The notes under the pieces: model-generated
The model's input: only the letters and a program-made list of their open reading frames with translations
What the model was told of the DNA's origin: nothing
The model's database searches: none
Source: an uncultured Clostridia bacterium
Lineage (GTDB): Bacteria; Bacillota; Clostridia; Oscillospirales; Acutalibacteraceae
Reading direction: 5' to 3'
Assembly (NCBI GenBank): GCA_947585745.1
Contig: CANPXF010000008.1
Location: forward strand, 1 to 64,000
DNA: 64,000 nt
Position numbers and translations under genes: made by a program
In this document: positions 8,605 to 17,531 of the stretch, in pieces
How the letters are laid out: each line of letters opens with the position of its first letter
Numbering within the stretch: the first letter of the stretch is position 1

Positions 8605-9252
8605 TTACTGTATCAAATTTTTAACCTCATACAAATCTGCGCAGACCTCAAAGCACATTTTTCGTATTTCGTTCGTCGGCTCGATTAAATCGGGAACCAT
8701 AACCGTGACCGTTCCCGCGCCGCGGGCGGAGCGAATACCGTTAAAGCTGTCCTCCAAAGCGAGGCACTCACGGGGGTTGACGCCGAGTTGTCTGCAGGCT
8801 TTAAGAAACGGCTCGGGGTCGGGTTTGCCGTTTTTTACGTCCTCGGCGCATATGAGCGCGTCAAAATAATCGAGAACGCCCGCGATTTTTAAAGCGCGCT
8901 CGGCGCTTTTTCGTGTCGTTGAGGTCGCGAGAGCGATTTTAATATTTTTGCGTTTAAGCTCGTCTAAAAGCTCAAAAAGTCCGTCTTTAACGGGTATTCC
9001 GTAATTCTGAGTATAATCCTCAAAGGCGGTCAGACAGCGCTCGTGGAATTTGTCGAAATCAAAATCACTGCCGTACAGCTTTTTAAAAAACAAAGGCAAA
9101 TCCGCCGTTCGCCTGCCGATTGTCTGTTTGTACTGCTCCAAGCTGAAATCTGCGCCGAAAAATTCCCGCACAATCTTTTTTTGGAGCGTGTAGGTGAGTT
9201 TTTCCGTGTCGAACATCAGTCCGTCCATATCGAAAACCGCGCCGAGTATCAT
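8605..9252 (-). CDS. HAD-superfamily hydrolase (beta-phosphoglucomutase-like)
   Basis: A 215-residue HAD phosphatase or phosphomutase. Motif I is FDMDGLMFDTE (nucleophile D8, acid D10), motif II is the threonine/serine of LATSTTRKS, motif III is the lysine in KNGKPDPEPF, and motif IV is LEDSFNGIRSA. The cap insertion after motif I is the C1 helical type of beta-phosphoglucomutase relatives. The substrate is unassigned. The start ATG overlaps the murF stop (ATGA), so translation is coupled. It is the last gene before a strong terminator. Confidence 0.85.
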   Translation of the reverse strand: MILGAVFDMDGLMFDTEKLTYTLQKKIVREFFGADFSLEQYKQTIGRRTADLPLFFKKLYGSDFDFDKFHERCLTAFEDYTQNYGIPVKDGLFELLDELKRKNIKIALATSTTRKSAERALKIAGVLDYFDALICAEDVKNGKPDPEPFLKACRQLGVNPRECLALEDSFNGIRSARGAGTVTVMVPDLIEPTNEIRKMCFEVCADLYEVKNLIQ

Positions 9253-10589
9253 AGCTTTTTAAGCTCCTCCACGATTTCCTCAAACTTCATACTTCGGCTT
9301 GCCTTTACAAGCACGACGTCGCCGTCTGTTACAAGCGATGAAAGCTCTTTGAGCGCCTGCTCCTTAGTTTCAAAATAAATTCCGTTCGCGCCGTTCGCAA
9401 GCTCTTTTGAAAGCGGGCCTACAGCTATTACCTTGTCGCATTTTTTCGCGTACTCTCCGACTTCAAAATGGAGCGCAAGCTCGTTTTCGCCGAGCTCCTT
9501 CATATCGCCCAAAACGGCGACCTTCCTCCCGTCAAAATTCATCAGGGCGTCGATTGACGCCTTAACGGAAACGGGGTTTGCGTTGTAGCAGTCGTTGATA
9601 ATTTTAATTTTTCCCGTATCTATTAAATCGGCGCGGCTCCCGACTGTTTTATACGCAGAAATTCCCGCCTTGATTTCATCGTCGGTAAGACCGAGAGAAA
9701 CTCCGACCGCCGCCGCGGCAAGCGCGTTTGATACCATATACTCGCCGATTGCGGGGATTGTAACGGAAAGACGTTTCCCGCCGAAAATCAAGTCCGCCTC
9801 AATGCCCGAAACACCGCTTATTTTTATGTTTTCCGCCTTATAGGAGCCGTTATTTATTCCGTAGAAAACAGGGGGTTTGCCCTTGACCTCTTTTACTTTT
9901 GAGAGCTTGTCGTCGTCGCCGTTTAAGATGACAACTCCGCCGTCGCGGAGATTTTCAAACATTTCTGTCTTTGCCTTAAAAACTCCGTCGCGGTCTCCGA
10001 GGTTTTCGAGGTGGCAGTCGCCGATAACCGTAATAACCTCGACAGTCGGCTGAACCATTTTGGAAATTCTCGACATTTCGCCGAAGTCGGATATTCCCAT
10101 TTCAACAACCGCAACCTCCGTTTCATCATTCATACCGAAAAGAGTAAGCGGAACGCCGAGCTCGTTATTGAGGTTCCCCGAGGTTTTGCAGACGTTGTAT
10201 TTTTGTGAAAGCACGGAGGCTATCATTTCCTTGGTCGAGGTTTTTCCGACGCTTCCGCTTATTCCGACAATCGGAATATCAAAAAGCAAACGGTACGCTT
10301 TTGCGATTTTTTTAACCGCCTCTAATGTGTTGTCGACAAGAATGTAGGGCTTATCCGCGTTTTTGACGGGTTTTTCGCAGAGAGCGCATATAGCGCCGTT
10401 TTCGTAGCATTTTTTAATGAAATCGTGTCCGTCAACGCGCGCTCCCTTAATAGCGAGAAAAAGCGAATTTTTCTTAATATTTCTGCTGTCGCGCTCAATG
10501 GAGCTTACGGGCGCGTCTATTAAATTTTTGTCGCCGACATATGTACCGCCGCACGCTTTTGCAATCTCTTTTAGTGTAAAATGTTTCAT
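9249..10589 (-). CDS. murF: UDP-N-acetylmuramoyl-tripeptide--D-alanyl-D-alanine ligase
   Basis: At 446 residues it has the full length of the family. MurF adds the D-Ala-D-Ala dipeptide to the UDP-MurNAc-tripeptide in the cytoplasm, the last soluble step of the peptidoglycan monomer. The Mur-ligase P-loop GSVGKTS is at residues 112-118. VVEMGISDFGEM and the INDCYNANPVSVKAS signature follow, with a C-terminal ligase domain ending EEIVEELKKL. An AGGTG SD precedes the ATG. It lies directly downstream of ddl, which makes its substrate, and overlaps the HAD gene by four bases. Confidence 0.95.
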   Translation of the reverse strand: MKHFTLKEIAKACGGTYVGDKNLIDAPVSSIERDSRNIKKNSLFLAIKGARVDGHDFIKKCYENGAICALCEKPVKNADKPYILVDNTLEAVKKIAKAYRLLFDIPIVGISGSVGKTSTKEMIASVLSQKYNVCKTSGNLNNELGVPLTLFGMNDETEVAVVEMGISDFGEMSRISKMVQPTVEVITVIGDCHLENLGDRDGVFKAKTEMFENLRDGGVVILNGDDDKLSKVKEVKGKPPVFYGINNGSYKAENIKISGVSGIEADLIFGGKRLSVTIPAIGEYMVSNALAAAAVGVSLGLTDDEIKAGISAYKTVGSRADLIDTGKIKIINDCYNANPVSVKASIDALMNFDGRKVAVLGDMKELGENELALHFEVGEYAKKCDKVIAVGPLSKELANGANGIYFETKEQALKELSSLVTDGDVVLVKASRSMKFEEIVEELKKL

Positions 10590-10618
10590 CGTTTCACCTG
10601 TATTAAGCGGAAAAGGAC

Positions 10619-11647
10619 TTATTTGTTAAGCGAAAGCTCAACTATTTTTTCGCATAATTCATTGTAGTCCATACCGACAGCCTCCGCCTCCTGCGGAAGA
10701 AGGCTTGTCGGCGTCATTCCGGGGAGCGTATTCGCCTCAAGACAGTACGCGTCGCCGTTTTCGTCTAAAATAAAATCAATTCGGGCATAAGCGTTCAGGT
10801 GAAGAACCTTGAATGCTTTAAGCGCGCTTTCACGCAGGGTTTTGTCCTCGCGTTTTGTGATTTTTGCGGGACATTCCTCAATGGTAAGGCCCGCCTGATA
10901 TTTGGATTTATAATCGTAAAAGCCCGTAGTCGGGATAATTTCAATCGGCGGAAGAACTTCGTTTCCGAGAATGCCGACGGAAAACTCACGGCCGTTTATG
11001 AATTGCTCAACGACAATACTGTCTTCATATTTGAAAGCGTCAGCCAATGCCTTTTCAAACTGCTCTCGGTTTTCAGCTTTTGAAATTCCGACACTGCTTC
11101 CGCCCGAGCAGGGTTTAATTACGCAGGGAAAATAATTCCAGTCTTGCGTACTATCGTATTTATTAAAAATTTCGCCTTTCGGAGTCAGGATTTTGTGCTG
11201 TTCAAAAAGCGCCTTAGTAATTCCCTTATCCATAGCGAGCGCGGCGCCTAAGAAATCAGCGCCCGTATATTTTATTCCGAGAATGTCGAAGGTCGCCTGG
11301 AGCTTGCCGTTTTCTCCCTCGCCTCCGTGGAGCGCAAAGAAGGTAATATCGGCACAACGGCATATTTCTATAACATTTTTTCCTAAAAAACAGTCGCTTT
11401 TGTCCTCTCTCTCAGCCTTGACCGCGTTAATATCGGGGATGTTTTCGGAAACTCCGTTGCAGTCAATTAAATCGGCGTTGTCGGAGAACAGCTTTTCGGG
11501 AGTACATTCCTTTTCATATCCCATAAAAACGTCGATTAAAACAACGTTGTGTCCCTTTTCTCTCAAAGCGGTTGAAATTTTCGCGCCCGAGGTAATCGCT
11601 ACGTCGCGTTCGGTGCTGAGCCCGCCCGTAAGTACCGCTATATTCAT
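10619..11647 (-). CDS. ddl: D-alanine--D-alanine ligase
   Basis: A 342-residue ATP-grasp ligase joining two D-alanines for peptidoglycan. The N-terminal GGLSTERDVAITSG, the LHGGEGENGKLQ segment, the PCSGGSSVGISKA ATP-grasp loop and the terminal EANTLPGMTPTSLLP metal-binding motif are all present. In the omega-loop region the sequence reads FYDYKSKYQAG, the Y-type associated with D-Ala-D-Ala rather than D-lactate specificity. A CAGAAAGG SD lies 11 bases upstream. It is followed by murF after 29 bases and preceded by yjbQ after 22, so it sits inside one minus-strand operon. Confidence 0.95.
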   Translation of the reverse strand: MNIAVLTGGLSTERDVAITSGAKISTALREKGHNVVLIDVFMGYEKECTPEKLFSDNADLIDCNGVSENIPDINAVKAEREDKSDCFLGKNVIEICRCADITFFALHGGEGENGKLQATFDILGIKYTGADFLGAALAMDKGITKALFEQHKILTPKGEIFNKYDSTQDWNYFPCVIKPCSGGSSVGISKAENREQFEKALADAFKYEDSIVVEQFINGREFSVGILGNEVLPPIEIIPTTGFYDYKSKYQAGLTIEECPAKITKREDKTLRESALKAFKVLHLNAYARIDFILDENGDAYCLEANTLPGMTPTSLLPQEAEAVGMDYNELCEKIVELSLNK

Positions 11648-11669
11648 AAAATCATAGCCTTTCTGAAAT

Positions 11670-12086
11670 TTATTCGCCGATAATTTTTATCAGCGCGTGT
11701 TTGTTGCGCTTGCCGTCAAGCTCATAGTAAAAAATCTGTTCCCACGTTCCGAAGTCGAGCCTGCCGTCTGTAATAGCGCAGACAACCTCACGCCCCATAA
11801 TTGTGCGCTTTAAATGCGCGTCGGCGTTGTCCTCAAATCCGTTGTGGTCGTATTGGCTGTAGGGCTTTTCGGGAGCGAGTTTTTCAAGCCAGCGTTCATA
11901 ATCGCGGTGCAAACCGCTTTCATCATCATTTATGAAAACAGACGCTGTAATATTCATCGCGTTTACGAGGACTAAGCCCTCTTTAATTCCGCTTTCATCA
12001 ACGGCTTTTTGAACGTCTTCGGTAATTCTTATAATTTCACGCCTTTTCGGGCTGTTAAACCATAATTCTTTTCTGTAGCTTTTCAT
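11670..12086 (-). CDS. yjbQ: YjbQ/UPF0047 family protein
   Basis: A 138-residue member of the widespread YjbQ family. The conserved LHRDYERWL, the [14 protein letters not shown] core and the near-terminal [19 protein letters not shown] segments are clear. Members form beta-rich trimers, and the E. coli protein has been reported to have weak thiamin phosphate synthase activity; the true function is unsettled. The start codon directly abuts the tautomerase stop, with AAAGGA inside the end of that gene, so the two are translationally linked. Confidence 0.9.
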   Translation of the reverse strand: MKSYRKELWFNSPKRREIIRITEDVQKAVDESGIKEGLVLVNAMNITASVFINDDESGLHRDYERWLEKLAPEKPYSQYDHNGFEDNADAHLKRTIMGREVVCAITDGRLDFGTWEQIFYYELDGKRNKHALIKIIGE

Positions 12087-12428
12087 TTAAAACATTCCTT
12101 TATTAAATCCCCAGTTTTCAACTTCCTCAAATTTTACGTAGCAAAAGCTCGGATTTACTCCCGCTTTCTCGTTCAGAATATCGCAGATTTTTTCTGTAAG
12201 CTTTTCGTAAGCGTCACGCGTGGACTTTCCGAAAATTTTAACCTCGACAAATGCCGTCGGTTCCTTGTCGCCGTGGAACATCATACTGATTTCGTCTTCG
12301 ACCGCGCACATAAAATAATGCGGTGTTTTGCCGGGAAGAAGCGTAATTGATTCAGTAAGAGCGGTTTCAATTTCCCGTTTTTCAGACTCGCTTAATTTAG
12401 CGGAAGTTTTTACATCAATAAAAGGCAT
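12087..12428 (-). CDS. MIF-like tautomerase
   Basis: A 113-residue protein of the macrophage migration inhibitory factor / phenylpyruvate tautomerase group. The chosen start at 12428 gives MPFIDVKT, placing the catalytic proline directly after the initiator methionine as this family requires, with GGAGGGG just upstream; a longer in-frame start at 12467 would bury that proline. The ending ENWGFNKGMF matches the family's WGxNxxxF tail. The biological substrate is unknown. It is the first gene of the yjbQ-ddl-murF-HAD run, and its leader contains two adjacent hairpins. Confidence 0.8.
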   Translation of the reverse strand: MPFIDVKTSAKLSESEKREIETALTESITLLPGKTPHYFMCAVEDEISMMFHGDKEPTAFVEVKIFGKSTRDAYEKLTEKICDILNEKAGVNPSFCYVKFEEVENWGFNKGMF

Positions 12429-12469
12429 ATTTACCCCTCCGAAATTTAAAAGTTTTTCTTTTAACAAAA

Positions 12470-12515
12470 AGCGCCTGCAACGCAGGTACAGTTAACGGGA
12501 GTACAAGCTCCCGCC
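12470..12515 (-). promoter_or_regulatory. Two tandem hairpins in the tautomerase leader
   Basis: On the minus strand CGGGAG-CTTGTA-CTCCCG is followed within about ten bases by CCTGC-GTT-GCAGG and then CGCTTTTTG, 35-80 bases before the tautomerase start. The second hairpin plus T run could act as a weak attenuator. No T-box or known riboswitch core was recognised. Confidence 0.35.
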
Positions 12516-12660
12516 TAAAGAAAGAGAATTTCCCTCGTCGTAAAAACTCGAAACCTCTTTCTGATGTTATATTTTCACATACTATAGTATATTACTTTGA
12601 CGTATAAAATTCAAGTTTTTTACATTATAAAATCAATAAAGCGGTAACGCTCTGTCAAAA

Positions 12661-12692
12661 AGTAAAAAGAAAGCAGGCGTTTCGCCTGCTTT
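12661..12692 (-). terminator. Terminator of mrp
   Basis: On the minus strand AAAGCAGGCG and CGCCTGCTTT (arms 12683-12692 and 12670-12679) enclose AAA and are followed by CTTTTTACT, 19 bases past the mrp stop. Confidence 0.9.
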
Positions 12693-12710
12693 CCGTATAA
12701 AAGTATTTTA

Positions 12711-13532
12711 TCAGAGCTTTTCTATCTCGTCCGCCGCCTGTTCCATATAACCGCCCTCAAAGTCCTCGACCGTTCCGTTGTCGACAGCCTTTGCGAGCTT
12801 TGAATCTATAGGCAGTCTCGCGAGTACCTTTGTGCCGTACTGACGGGCGATTTCGTCAATATTGCTTTCGCCGTAAATGTAGTGCTTCGTTTTGCAGTCG
12901 GGACACATAAAGTAACTCATATTTTCAACAATTCCGAGAATGGGAATATTCATCATCTGCGCCATTTTTACCGCCTTGGAAACTATCATTGAAACAAGCT
13001 CCTGCGGAGATGTTACAATTATAATCGCGTCAACGGGAATACTTTGGAAAACCGTCAGCGCGACGTCGCCTGTTCCCGGGGGCATATCGACAAACATATA
13101 GTCCTCGTTCGCCCAGATTACGTCGGTCCAAAACTGCTTTACGGTTCCCGAAATAAGCGCGCCTCGCCAAATTACGGGGTCGGTTTCATTTTCAAGCAGA
13201 AGATTTATCGACATTATGTCGATGCCCGTCTTTGAGGTTTCGGGGAAAATTCCGTCGTCGTTGCCCTTTGCGCGGGTGTGAATATTAAAAGCCTTCGGAA
13301 TAGACGGTCCCGTAATGTCCGCATCAAGAATCGCGGTCTTTTTACCTCTCCTGTTCATAGTTACCGCCAATGCCGAGGTAACGAGGCTTTTTCCTACTCC
13401 TCCCTTACCCGAAATTACGCCGATTACCTTTTTAACCGAGCTGAATTGGTGGAGCTTTTCACGCATATCCTGCGGAGCTGTTCTGCTTGCGCAGTTTTCG
13501 GAGCAGGACGAGCAGTTGTTGTCACAACCCAT
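12711..13532 (-). CDS. mrp: Mrp/NBP35-family iron-sulfur cluster carrier ATPase
   Basis: A 273-residue P-loop ATPase that carries [4Fe-4S] clusters to apo-proteins. The deviant Walker A SGKGGVGKS is at residues 41-49, followed by the DADITGPSIPKA switch and VDMPPGTGD. A bridging CPDC pair (CxxC) lies near residue 209. The N-terminus has a Cys-rich CDNNCSSCSENC stretch resembling the cluster site of eukaryotic NBP35. AAAAGG precedes the ATG. It is the last gene of a run that begins with two membrane proteins, and it ends at a clear terminator. Confidence 0.9.
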   Translation of the reverse strand: MGCDNNCSSCSENCASRTAPQDMREKLHQFSSVKKVIGVISGKGGVGKSLVTSALAVTMNRRGKKTAILDADITGPSIPKAFNIHTRAKGNDDGIFPETSKTGIDIMSINLLLENETDPVIWRGALISGTVKQFWTDVIWANEDYMFVDMPPGTGDVALTVFQSIPVDAIIIVTSPQELVSMIVSKAVKMAQMMNIPILGIVENMSYFMCPDCKTKHYIYGESNIDEIARQYGTKVLARLPIDSKLAKAVDNGTVEDFEGGYMEQAADEIEKL

Positions 13533-13547
13533 TTATATCATTCCTTT

Positions 13548-14816
13548 TTAATTTGTTGTTATTGATGAGATAACCTGATTTGTGAGGTTGGAAAGCGAGG
13601 TGTATTTGGTCATAGCCGTTTCATCGCTGTCGTCAAACTGAACGTCGCTCGGAGTTACTATTACAACCTTGCTTCCGTCGGAGGCGGTGAGAACCTTCTT
13701 AGCGTTTAAATCACCGTAGGAGTTGTCGCCGGGCTTAAATGTATAAACCGAAAGGAGCATACCGCTTCCGTAATTTTTGTAGTTATAGGTTTCATAGTAG
13801 GTTACGCAGTTGCCATTTGTGGTTTCGGTTGCGCCGTCCTCCCACGACTGCGGAACGCTGATGTTGTACGGATTATCGAGAGCCTCGGTCTTTTTCTCGG
13901 TTTCGGTTTCCGTTTCAGCCTCCGTTTCGGTAGCTTTTATGGTCGGGGCTGTCGTCTTTTTTTCGGCGGTTGTCGCCTGTTCGTTTTCCTCGGTCGCGTT
14001 AACGCCCAGGTTGTCGAACTCGTTTAGCTTACAGCTTGAAACAGGGAGCTGGTCGTCAATGTTGAAAAGAATTTCCGTAACATAATAAACGGTGTCGTTT
14101 TCTATGATTTTTACGTTTGCGGTGCGGATTTCCTCACCTGTTGTCTGGAAGAAATAAACGTCTTGCGCGTCCGCGGGAATATTACATTTCCACATATTTT
14201 CATACTCAACACAGGGAGAACAGCTCTGCTGTTCATCGTTGTTCTTGTATTTGTAGCCTACGCTTACGTCTGCGCCCCAGTTGTAAACAACGCCGTCGTT
14301 GTCCATTAAGTTTATGTTAACCGAAGGCTTATCAAAATATACGGTAATTTCTTTGTCGTTATTCGGGGAGAAAACACCCGTTGCAAAGCACACGCCCACA
14401 ATTACCGCCGCAATCGCTACGACCGCGACAATTATACCGCATATTACGGCTGTTTTCTTAGTGTTGTTTTTGCGTTTCTTCTCCGCGTATACGCTTTCAT
14501 CGTAGAAATAAGGCTCGGCGTTTTTGTCAATAAACGCGTCGTCGTTTTGCTCGTCATACTCGTCATAATAAGGCTGTTCGTTTTCTTCGTCGGAATATTT
14601 GCTTTTGTTTTCCGAGGAGTTGACATTTTCAGCGTAAACGGGGCTTTCATAGCTGTTATCCTCTTCAAATTCAGTTTTTGGGGGAGTATAAACCTTTTCA
14701 GAAGTATCTTTTCCTGTGTTTGTTTCGGAAAGTACAGGCTCTCCGCAAACGTAACAGGTTTTGTCGTTTTCTGTAAGATATGCTCCGCAATTCGGGCATC
14801 TTCTTTTCTCTGTCAT
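13548..14816 (-). CDS. Zinc-ribbon single-pass membrane protein, unknown function
   Basis: A 422-residue protein. The N-terminus has a double-cysteine zinc ribbon (CPNCGAYLTENDKTCYVCGE), then an acidic low-complexity cytosolic linker. One membrane helix follows (about 118-140, ICGIIVAVVAIAAVIVGVCFA). The outer part has a beta-rich region, a Thr/Glu-rich linker with repeated TETE units, and a terminal domain starting NPYNISVPQSWEDG. The role is unknown. A CAGAAAGG SD lies ten bases before the ATG. It sits 29 bases after the preceding Thr/Lys-rich membrane gene and 15 bases before mrp. The zinc ribbon plus membrane anchor resembles the smaller protein at 55720. Confidence 0.7.
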   Translation of the reverse strand: MTEKRRCPNCGAYLTENDKTCYVCGEPVLSETNTGKDTSEKVYTPPKTEFEEDNSYESPVYAENVNSSENKSKYSDEENEQPYYDEYDEQNDDAFIDKNAEPYFYDESVYAEKKRKNNTKKTAVICGIIVAVVAIAAVIVGVCFATGVFSPNNDKEITVYFDKPSVNINLMDNDGVVYNWGADVSVGYKYKNNDEQQSCSPCVEYENMWKCNIPADAQDVYFFQTTGEEIRTANVKIIENDTVYYVTEILFNIDDQLPVSSCKLNEFDNLGVNATEENEQATTAEKKTTAPTIKATETEAETETETEKKTEALDNPYNISVPQSWEDGATETTNGNCVTYYETYNYKNYGSGMLLSVYTFKPGDNSYGDLNAKKVLTASDGSKVVIVTPSDVQFDDSDETAMTKYTSLSNLTNQVISSITTN

Positions 14817-14845
14817 AATTTCATAGCCTTTCTGTTTAGTGGATT

Positions 14846-15475
14846 TTAATCGGTCGCCATCATTGAATCATCGTCATCTTCTTCGTCATCGCCGCCCATC
14901 GGTTCTTCTGTCGCGGGAGCTTTGGTGGGCTTTGCGGTAGGCTTAGTCGTGGCTTTTGTAGGTTTGGCGGTCGCCTTGGTTGCAGGCTTTGTCGCCTTTG
15001 TCGCCTTCGTAGTCGCTTTTGTGGCGGGGGTGGTTTCGGCGCGTGTTGCGGTAGGCTCTGTTTCGTCCTGCTCCTCAACATTGTTATCATCGTTGTCCGC
15101 TATCTGCGCTTGAGTGTGAGTTTCGGCGGAAGACGAGGTCGTTTCAGTTGATACAGACGTTGACTCGCTTTCGGAGGGTTGAGCGGAATTTGAACATCCT
15201 CTGATTGAGAAGATTGTAACAACTACGATTAAAATAACCGCAACAACAGAAGCTGTGATAATAATTATCGGCGCCTTGTTGTCTTTTGTTTTTCCGCTTC
15301 CCTTATAATCGGAATAGCTGTAGAGGTCGGACTGCCCCTCAAACGGGTAATCGGCGTCAACAGGGGAGTTGTCCGCGCCGTTTTGGGATTCAAAACCGTC
15401 GCCGTAATCCACCTCTTCGTTTCTTTGTCTTTTTATACTGATTTTTTGTGTGTCAAAATCATCTTTACGGGGCAT
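14846..15475 (-). CDS. Membrane-anchored Thr/Ala/Lys-repeat protein
   Basis: A 209-residue protein with an acidic hydrophilic N-terminal half, one membrane helix (about residues 70-92, PIIIITASVVAVILIVVVTIF) and an outer part made of Ser/Thr then TKATKPATKATAKPTK-like repeats. It ends in an acidic GGDDEEDDDDS tail. The low-complexity repeat suggests a cell-wall-spanning stalk rather than an enzyme. AGGAGG precedes the start. It heads the run to the zinc-ribbon protein and mrp. The function is unrecognised. Confidence 0.65.
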   Translation of the reverse strand: MPRKDDFDTQKISIKRQRNEEVDYGDGFESQNGADNSPVDADYPFEGQSDLYSYSDYKGSGKTKDNKAPIIIITASVVAVILIVVVTIFSIRGCSNSAQPSESESTSVSTETTSSSAETHTQAQIADNDDNNVEEQDETEPTATRAETTPATKATTKATKATKPATKATAKPTKATTKPTAKPTKAPATEEPMGGDDEEDDDDSMMATD

Positions 15476-15718
15476 AAAAACCTCCTGAAATTGAATTTTT
15501 TTCCAACTTTAATAATACCCCCGAGCTAAAGATTTGTCAAGAAAAATATAAGCCCGCGGGGGAAATGCTCGCTGTTTGTTTCTGTATTATACAACAGCCG
15601 TAGGGACTGTGACTTTATTTTGCAAATATTTTAACTTTTCGCGTATTATTTTAAAAATTAAATGTTTATATAAAAATACAGGGCAGACAGGAAAACCCGT
15701 CTGCCCGAAAATTAAAAA

Positions 15719-16291
15719 TTATTCTTCCTCAACAACCGCCGTGCCCTCGACGACAATTTCGTCCACATCGTTTTCATATGTCGGCTGTGAGGGCTCCTGC
15801 TTTTCTTCGGCGTCGTTTATGTCAGCCTCAAGTCCGCCCTCGAGAACTTCCTTGTCCTCTTTGTCTGAAGGCTTTTCATCGTTCTCCGATACGGTTTCAA
15901 ATCCGCTTATAAAGGTATAGGGAACGCCGTAGCCGAGAGCTATCGCCGCCATAAGCGCAATCGCTCCGTTGCCCGCGTCTGCGACAGCGTCGTGCATCGG
16001 AAATCCCGCGATAATATACGAGAGTATTACAAGCAGGGCGGGAATGTCGAGCACGATAAGAGTAATAAGGCTGAAGCGCTTTACGGTTTTTCCCTCGCCG
16101 ACACGCGTAGCGTAGAAAACGAGCAGACCGAAAACCGCGAAAATTACAACCATAAGCAAGCTCTTAATAAGCTCGTCTGTCTGCGTGTTCGCAAAGCTTA
16201 CGAAGAAATATCCGCAGATTATGTAAGCGATAATCAAAAATGCCGAAAAGAAAAGATTTACCTTTTCGTGAGAGGTAGTTTTTTTGTTCAT
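15719..16291 (-). CDS. Multi-pass membrane protein, unknown
   Basis: A 190-residue protein with four or five predicted membrane helices in residues 14-135 (for example LIIAYIICGYFFV, LLMVVIFAVFGLLVFYA and LIVLDIPALLVILSYIIAG). An acidic cytosolic tail of about 60 residues rich in Glu/Asp follows. No enzyme motif is seen. The start at 16291 is preferred over an ATG at 16318 because AGAAAGG lies between them. The 5' leader carries one of three copies of the CGCCCAC-loop pseudoknot element, so translation is probably regulated. Confidence 0.65.
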   Translation of the reverse strand: MNKKTTSHEKVNLFFSAFLIIAYIICGYFFVSFANTQTDELIKSLLMVVIFAVFGLLVFYATRVGEGKTVKRFSLITLIVLDIPALLVILSYIIAGFPMHDAVADAGNGAIALMAAIALGYGVPYTFISGFETVSENDEKPSDKEDKEVLEGGLEADINDAEEKQEPSQPTYENDVDEIVVEGTAVVEEE

Positions 16292-16385
16292 ATTTTCGTT
16301 ACACCTTTCTGCCCACAAAATAGAGGTTTATTTTTTTGGATAAGAAGTTAAAATTTCACGATGCCTTATCGTGGGCGGATAAGGC
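16292..16385 (-). promoter_or_regulatory. Pseudoknot leader element, copy 1
   Basis: On the minus strand an 8-bp hairpin GCCTTATC / GATAAGGC (16378-16385 with 16363-16370) presents loop CGCCCAC (16371-16377). About 50 bases later GTGGGC (16311-16316) can pair with that loop and directly adjoins the SD AGAAAGG (16304-16310), 12 bases before the ATG. The same loop, the same pairing partner and the same SD arrangement occur upstream of leuD and of the first kinase. Confidence 0.6.
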
Positions 16386-16480
16386 GTAACGGAAATTCAG
16401 AATATTTTTGTTGCCGTTTGTGACAAAGGAGCAGTTATTTTTTCTGATACAACGAGATTTGCTCTATATTTTAAACCGCC

Positions 16481-17416
16481 TTAATCGGCAGGCTCCTGTT
16501 TCGGCCTTGCCGCGAGGCATACCCAGCCCCCGTCTTCGATATGTTCGATAATATCAAAAGACTTGCCGACTTTTTCCGATACCTCAGCGCCTCGGGAGTC
16601 AATAATTCCGCTCATAATATAGACGGTATCGGGATTCATAAATTCCTTAACTCCCTTTGATAAACTTATTATAGCATCTGCAACGATATTTGCAACAATT
16701 AAATTGTATTTTCCGCTTACTTTTTGCGTTAAGTCGCCGACAATGGCAGTAAATCGGTCGTCAACCTTGTTGAGCCTTGCGTTTTCGACTGCGGTTTTTA
16801 CGGCAATTTCGTCAATATCAACGCCGACAGCGCTTTTCGCCCCGAGCAAAAGCGACGCTATAGCGAGTATTCCGCTTCCGCATCCTACATCGAGGACTGT
16901 ATATTCGGGTTTAATATATTTTTCAATCATTTCAAGGCATAGCTTGGTGGTTTCGTGGTTTCCTGTTCCGAACGCGAGCCCCGGGTCTATATTTAAAACA
17001 ACTCTTTCGCCCGCGTCATAGTCGTCGCGCCACGTCGGGCGGATTAAAATTTTCTGTCCGACGGGAGTGGGGTTAAAAAACTTTTTCCAGTTGTTGCGCC
17101 AGTCCTCGGTCATAGTCTTTGAGGTGTCGAGCTTGTGCTCTATGCCCTCCGCCGTGTAGCGCTCGGACAGAAAGGCGAGCGCCTCCGCGGGATTTACATC
17201 GGGTTCAAGGTAGATATGAATATACGCTTTGCTCCTGTCCTTAGAGAGCAAATCCTCGTCGATAAGGTCGATATGCGCTATATTAAAAACCTCCTCCTCA
17301 AGCTCGGAGTAATCCTCAATATAGATGCCGTAGGGAACGACCATATTCGCAATATCGCCCGCTTTGTCTGTGTCCTTTGAATTTACTGAAATTTTAATTT
17401 CCGTCCATTGCGCCAT
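16481..17416 (-). CDS. prmA: Ribosomal protein L11 methyltransferase
   Basis: A 311-residue SAM-dependent methyltransferase that trimethylates ribosomal protein L11. The N-terminal L11-binding domain (about 1-110) ends at MTEDWRNNWKKFFNP. The Rossmann core has FGTGNHETTKLCLEMIE, VLDVGCGSGILAIASLLLGA (motif I) and VGVDIDEIAV, and the NIVAD catalytic-site motif. Its position after dnaJ is typical of Firmicutes heat-shock operons. A terminator-like hairpin (17471-17509) separates it from dnaJ, so it is reached by read-through or a separate promoter. The SD is weak (GAGATG). Confidence 0.93.
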   Translation of the reverse strand: MAQWTEIKISVNSKDTDKAGDIANMVVPYGIYIEDYSELEEEVFNIAHIDLIDEDLLSKDRSKAYIHIYLEPDVNPAEALAFLSERYTAEGIEHKLDTSKTMTEDWRNNWKKFFNPTPVGQKILIRPTWRDDYDAGERVVLNIDPGLAFGTGNHETTKLCLEMIEKYIKPEYTVLDVGCGSGILAIASLLLGAKSAVGVDIDEIAVKTAVENARLNKVDDRFTAIVGDLTQKVSGKYNLIVANIVADAIISLSKGVKEFMNPDTVYIMSGIIDSRGAEVSEKVGKSFDIIEHIEDGGWVCLAARPKQEPAD

Positions 17417-17454
17417 ACTATCATCTCATTTCCAAGCTATATTATAAAGCAAAA

Positions 17455-17509
17455 CAAAAAATAAAACAAGTCGGGAGGACGCGCCTGTAATGTCAGACTG
17501 TCCTCCCGA
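17455..17509 (-). terminator. Terminator-like hairpin between dnaJ and prmA
   Basis: On the minus strand TCGGGAGGAC and GTCCTCCCGA (arms 17500-17509 and 17471-17480) form a 10-bp GC-rich stem with a long loop, followed by the U-rich CTTGTTTTATTTTTT. It probably gives partial termination before prmA. Confidence 0.65.
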
Positions 17510-17531
17510 TTAAATTGCTTGTATAAAAATG

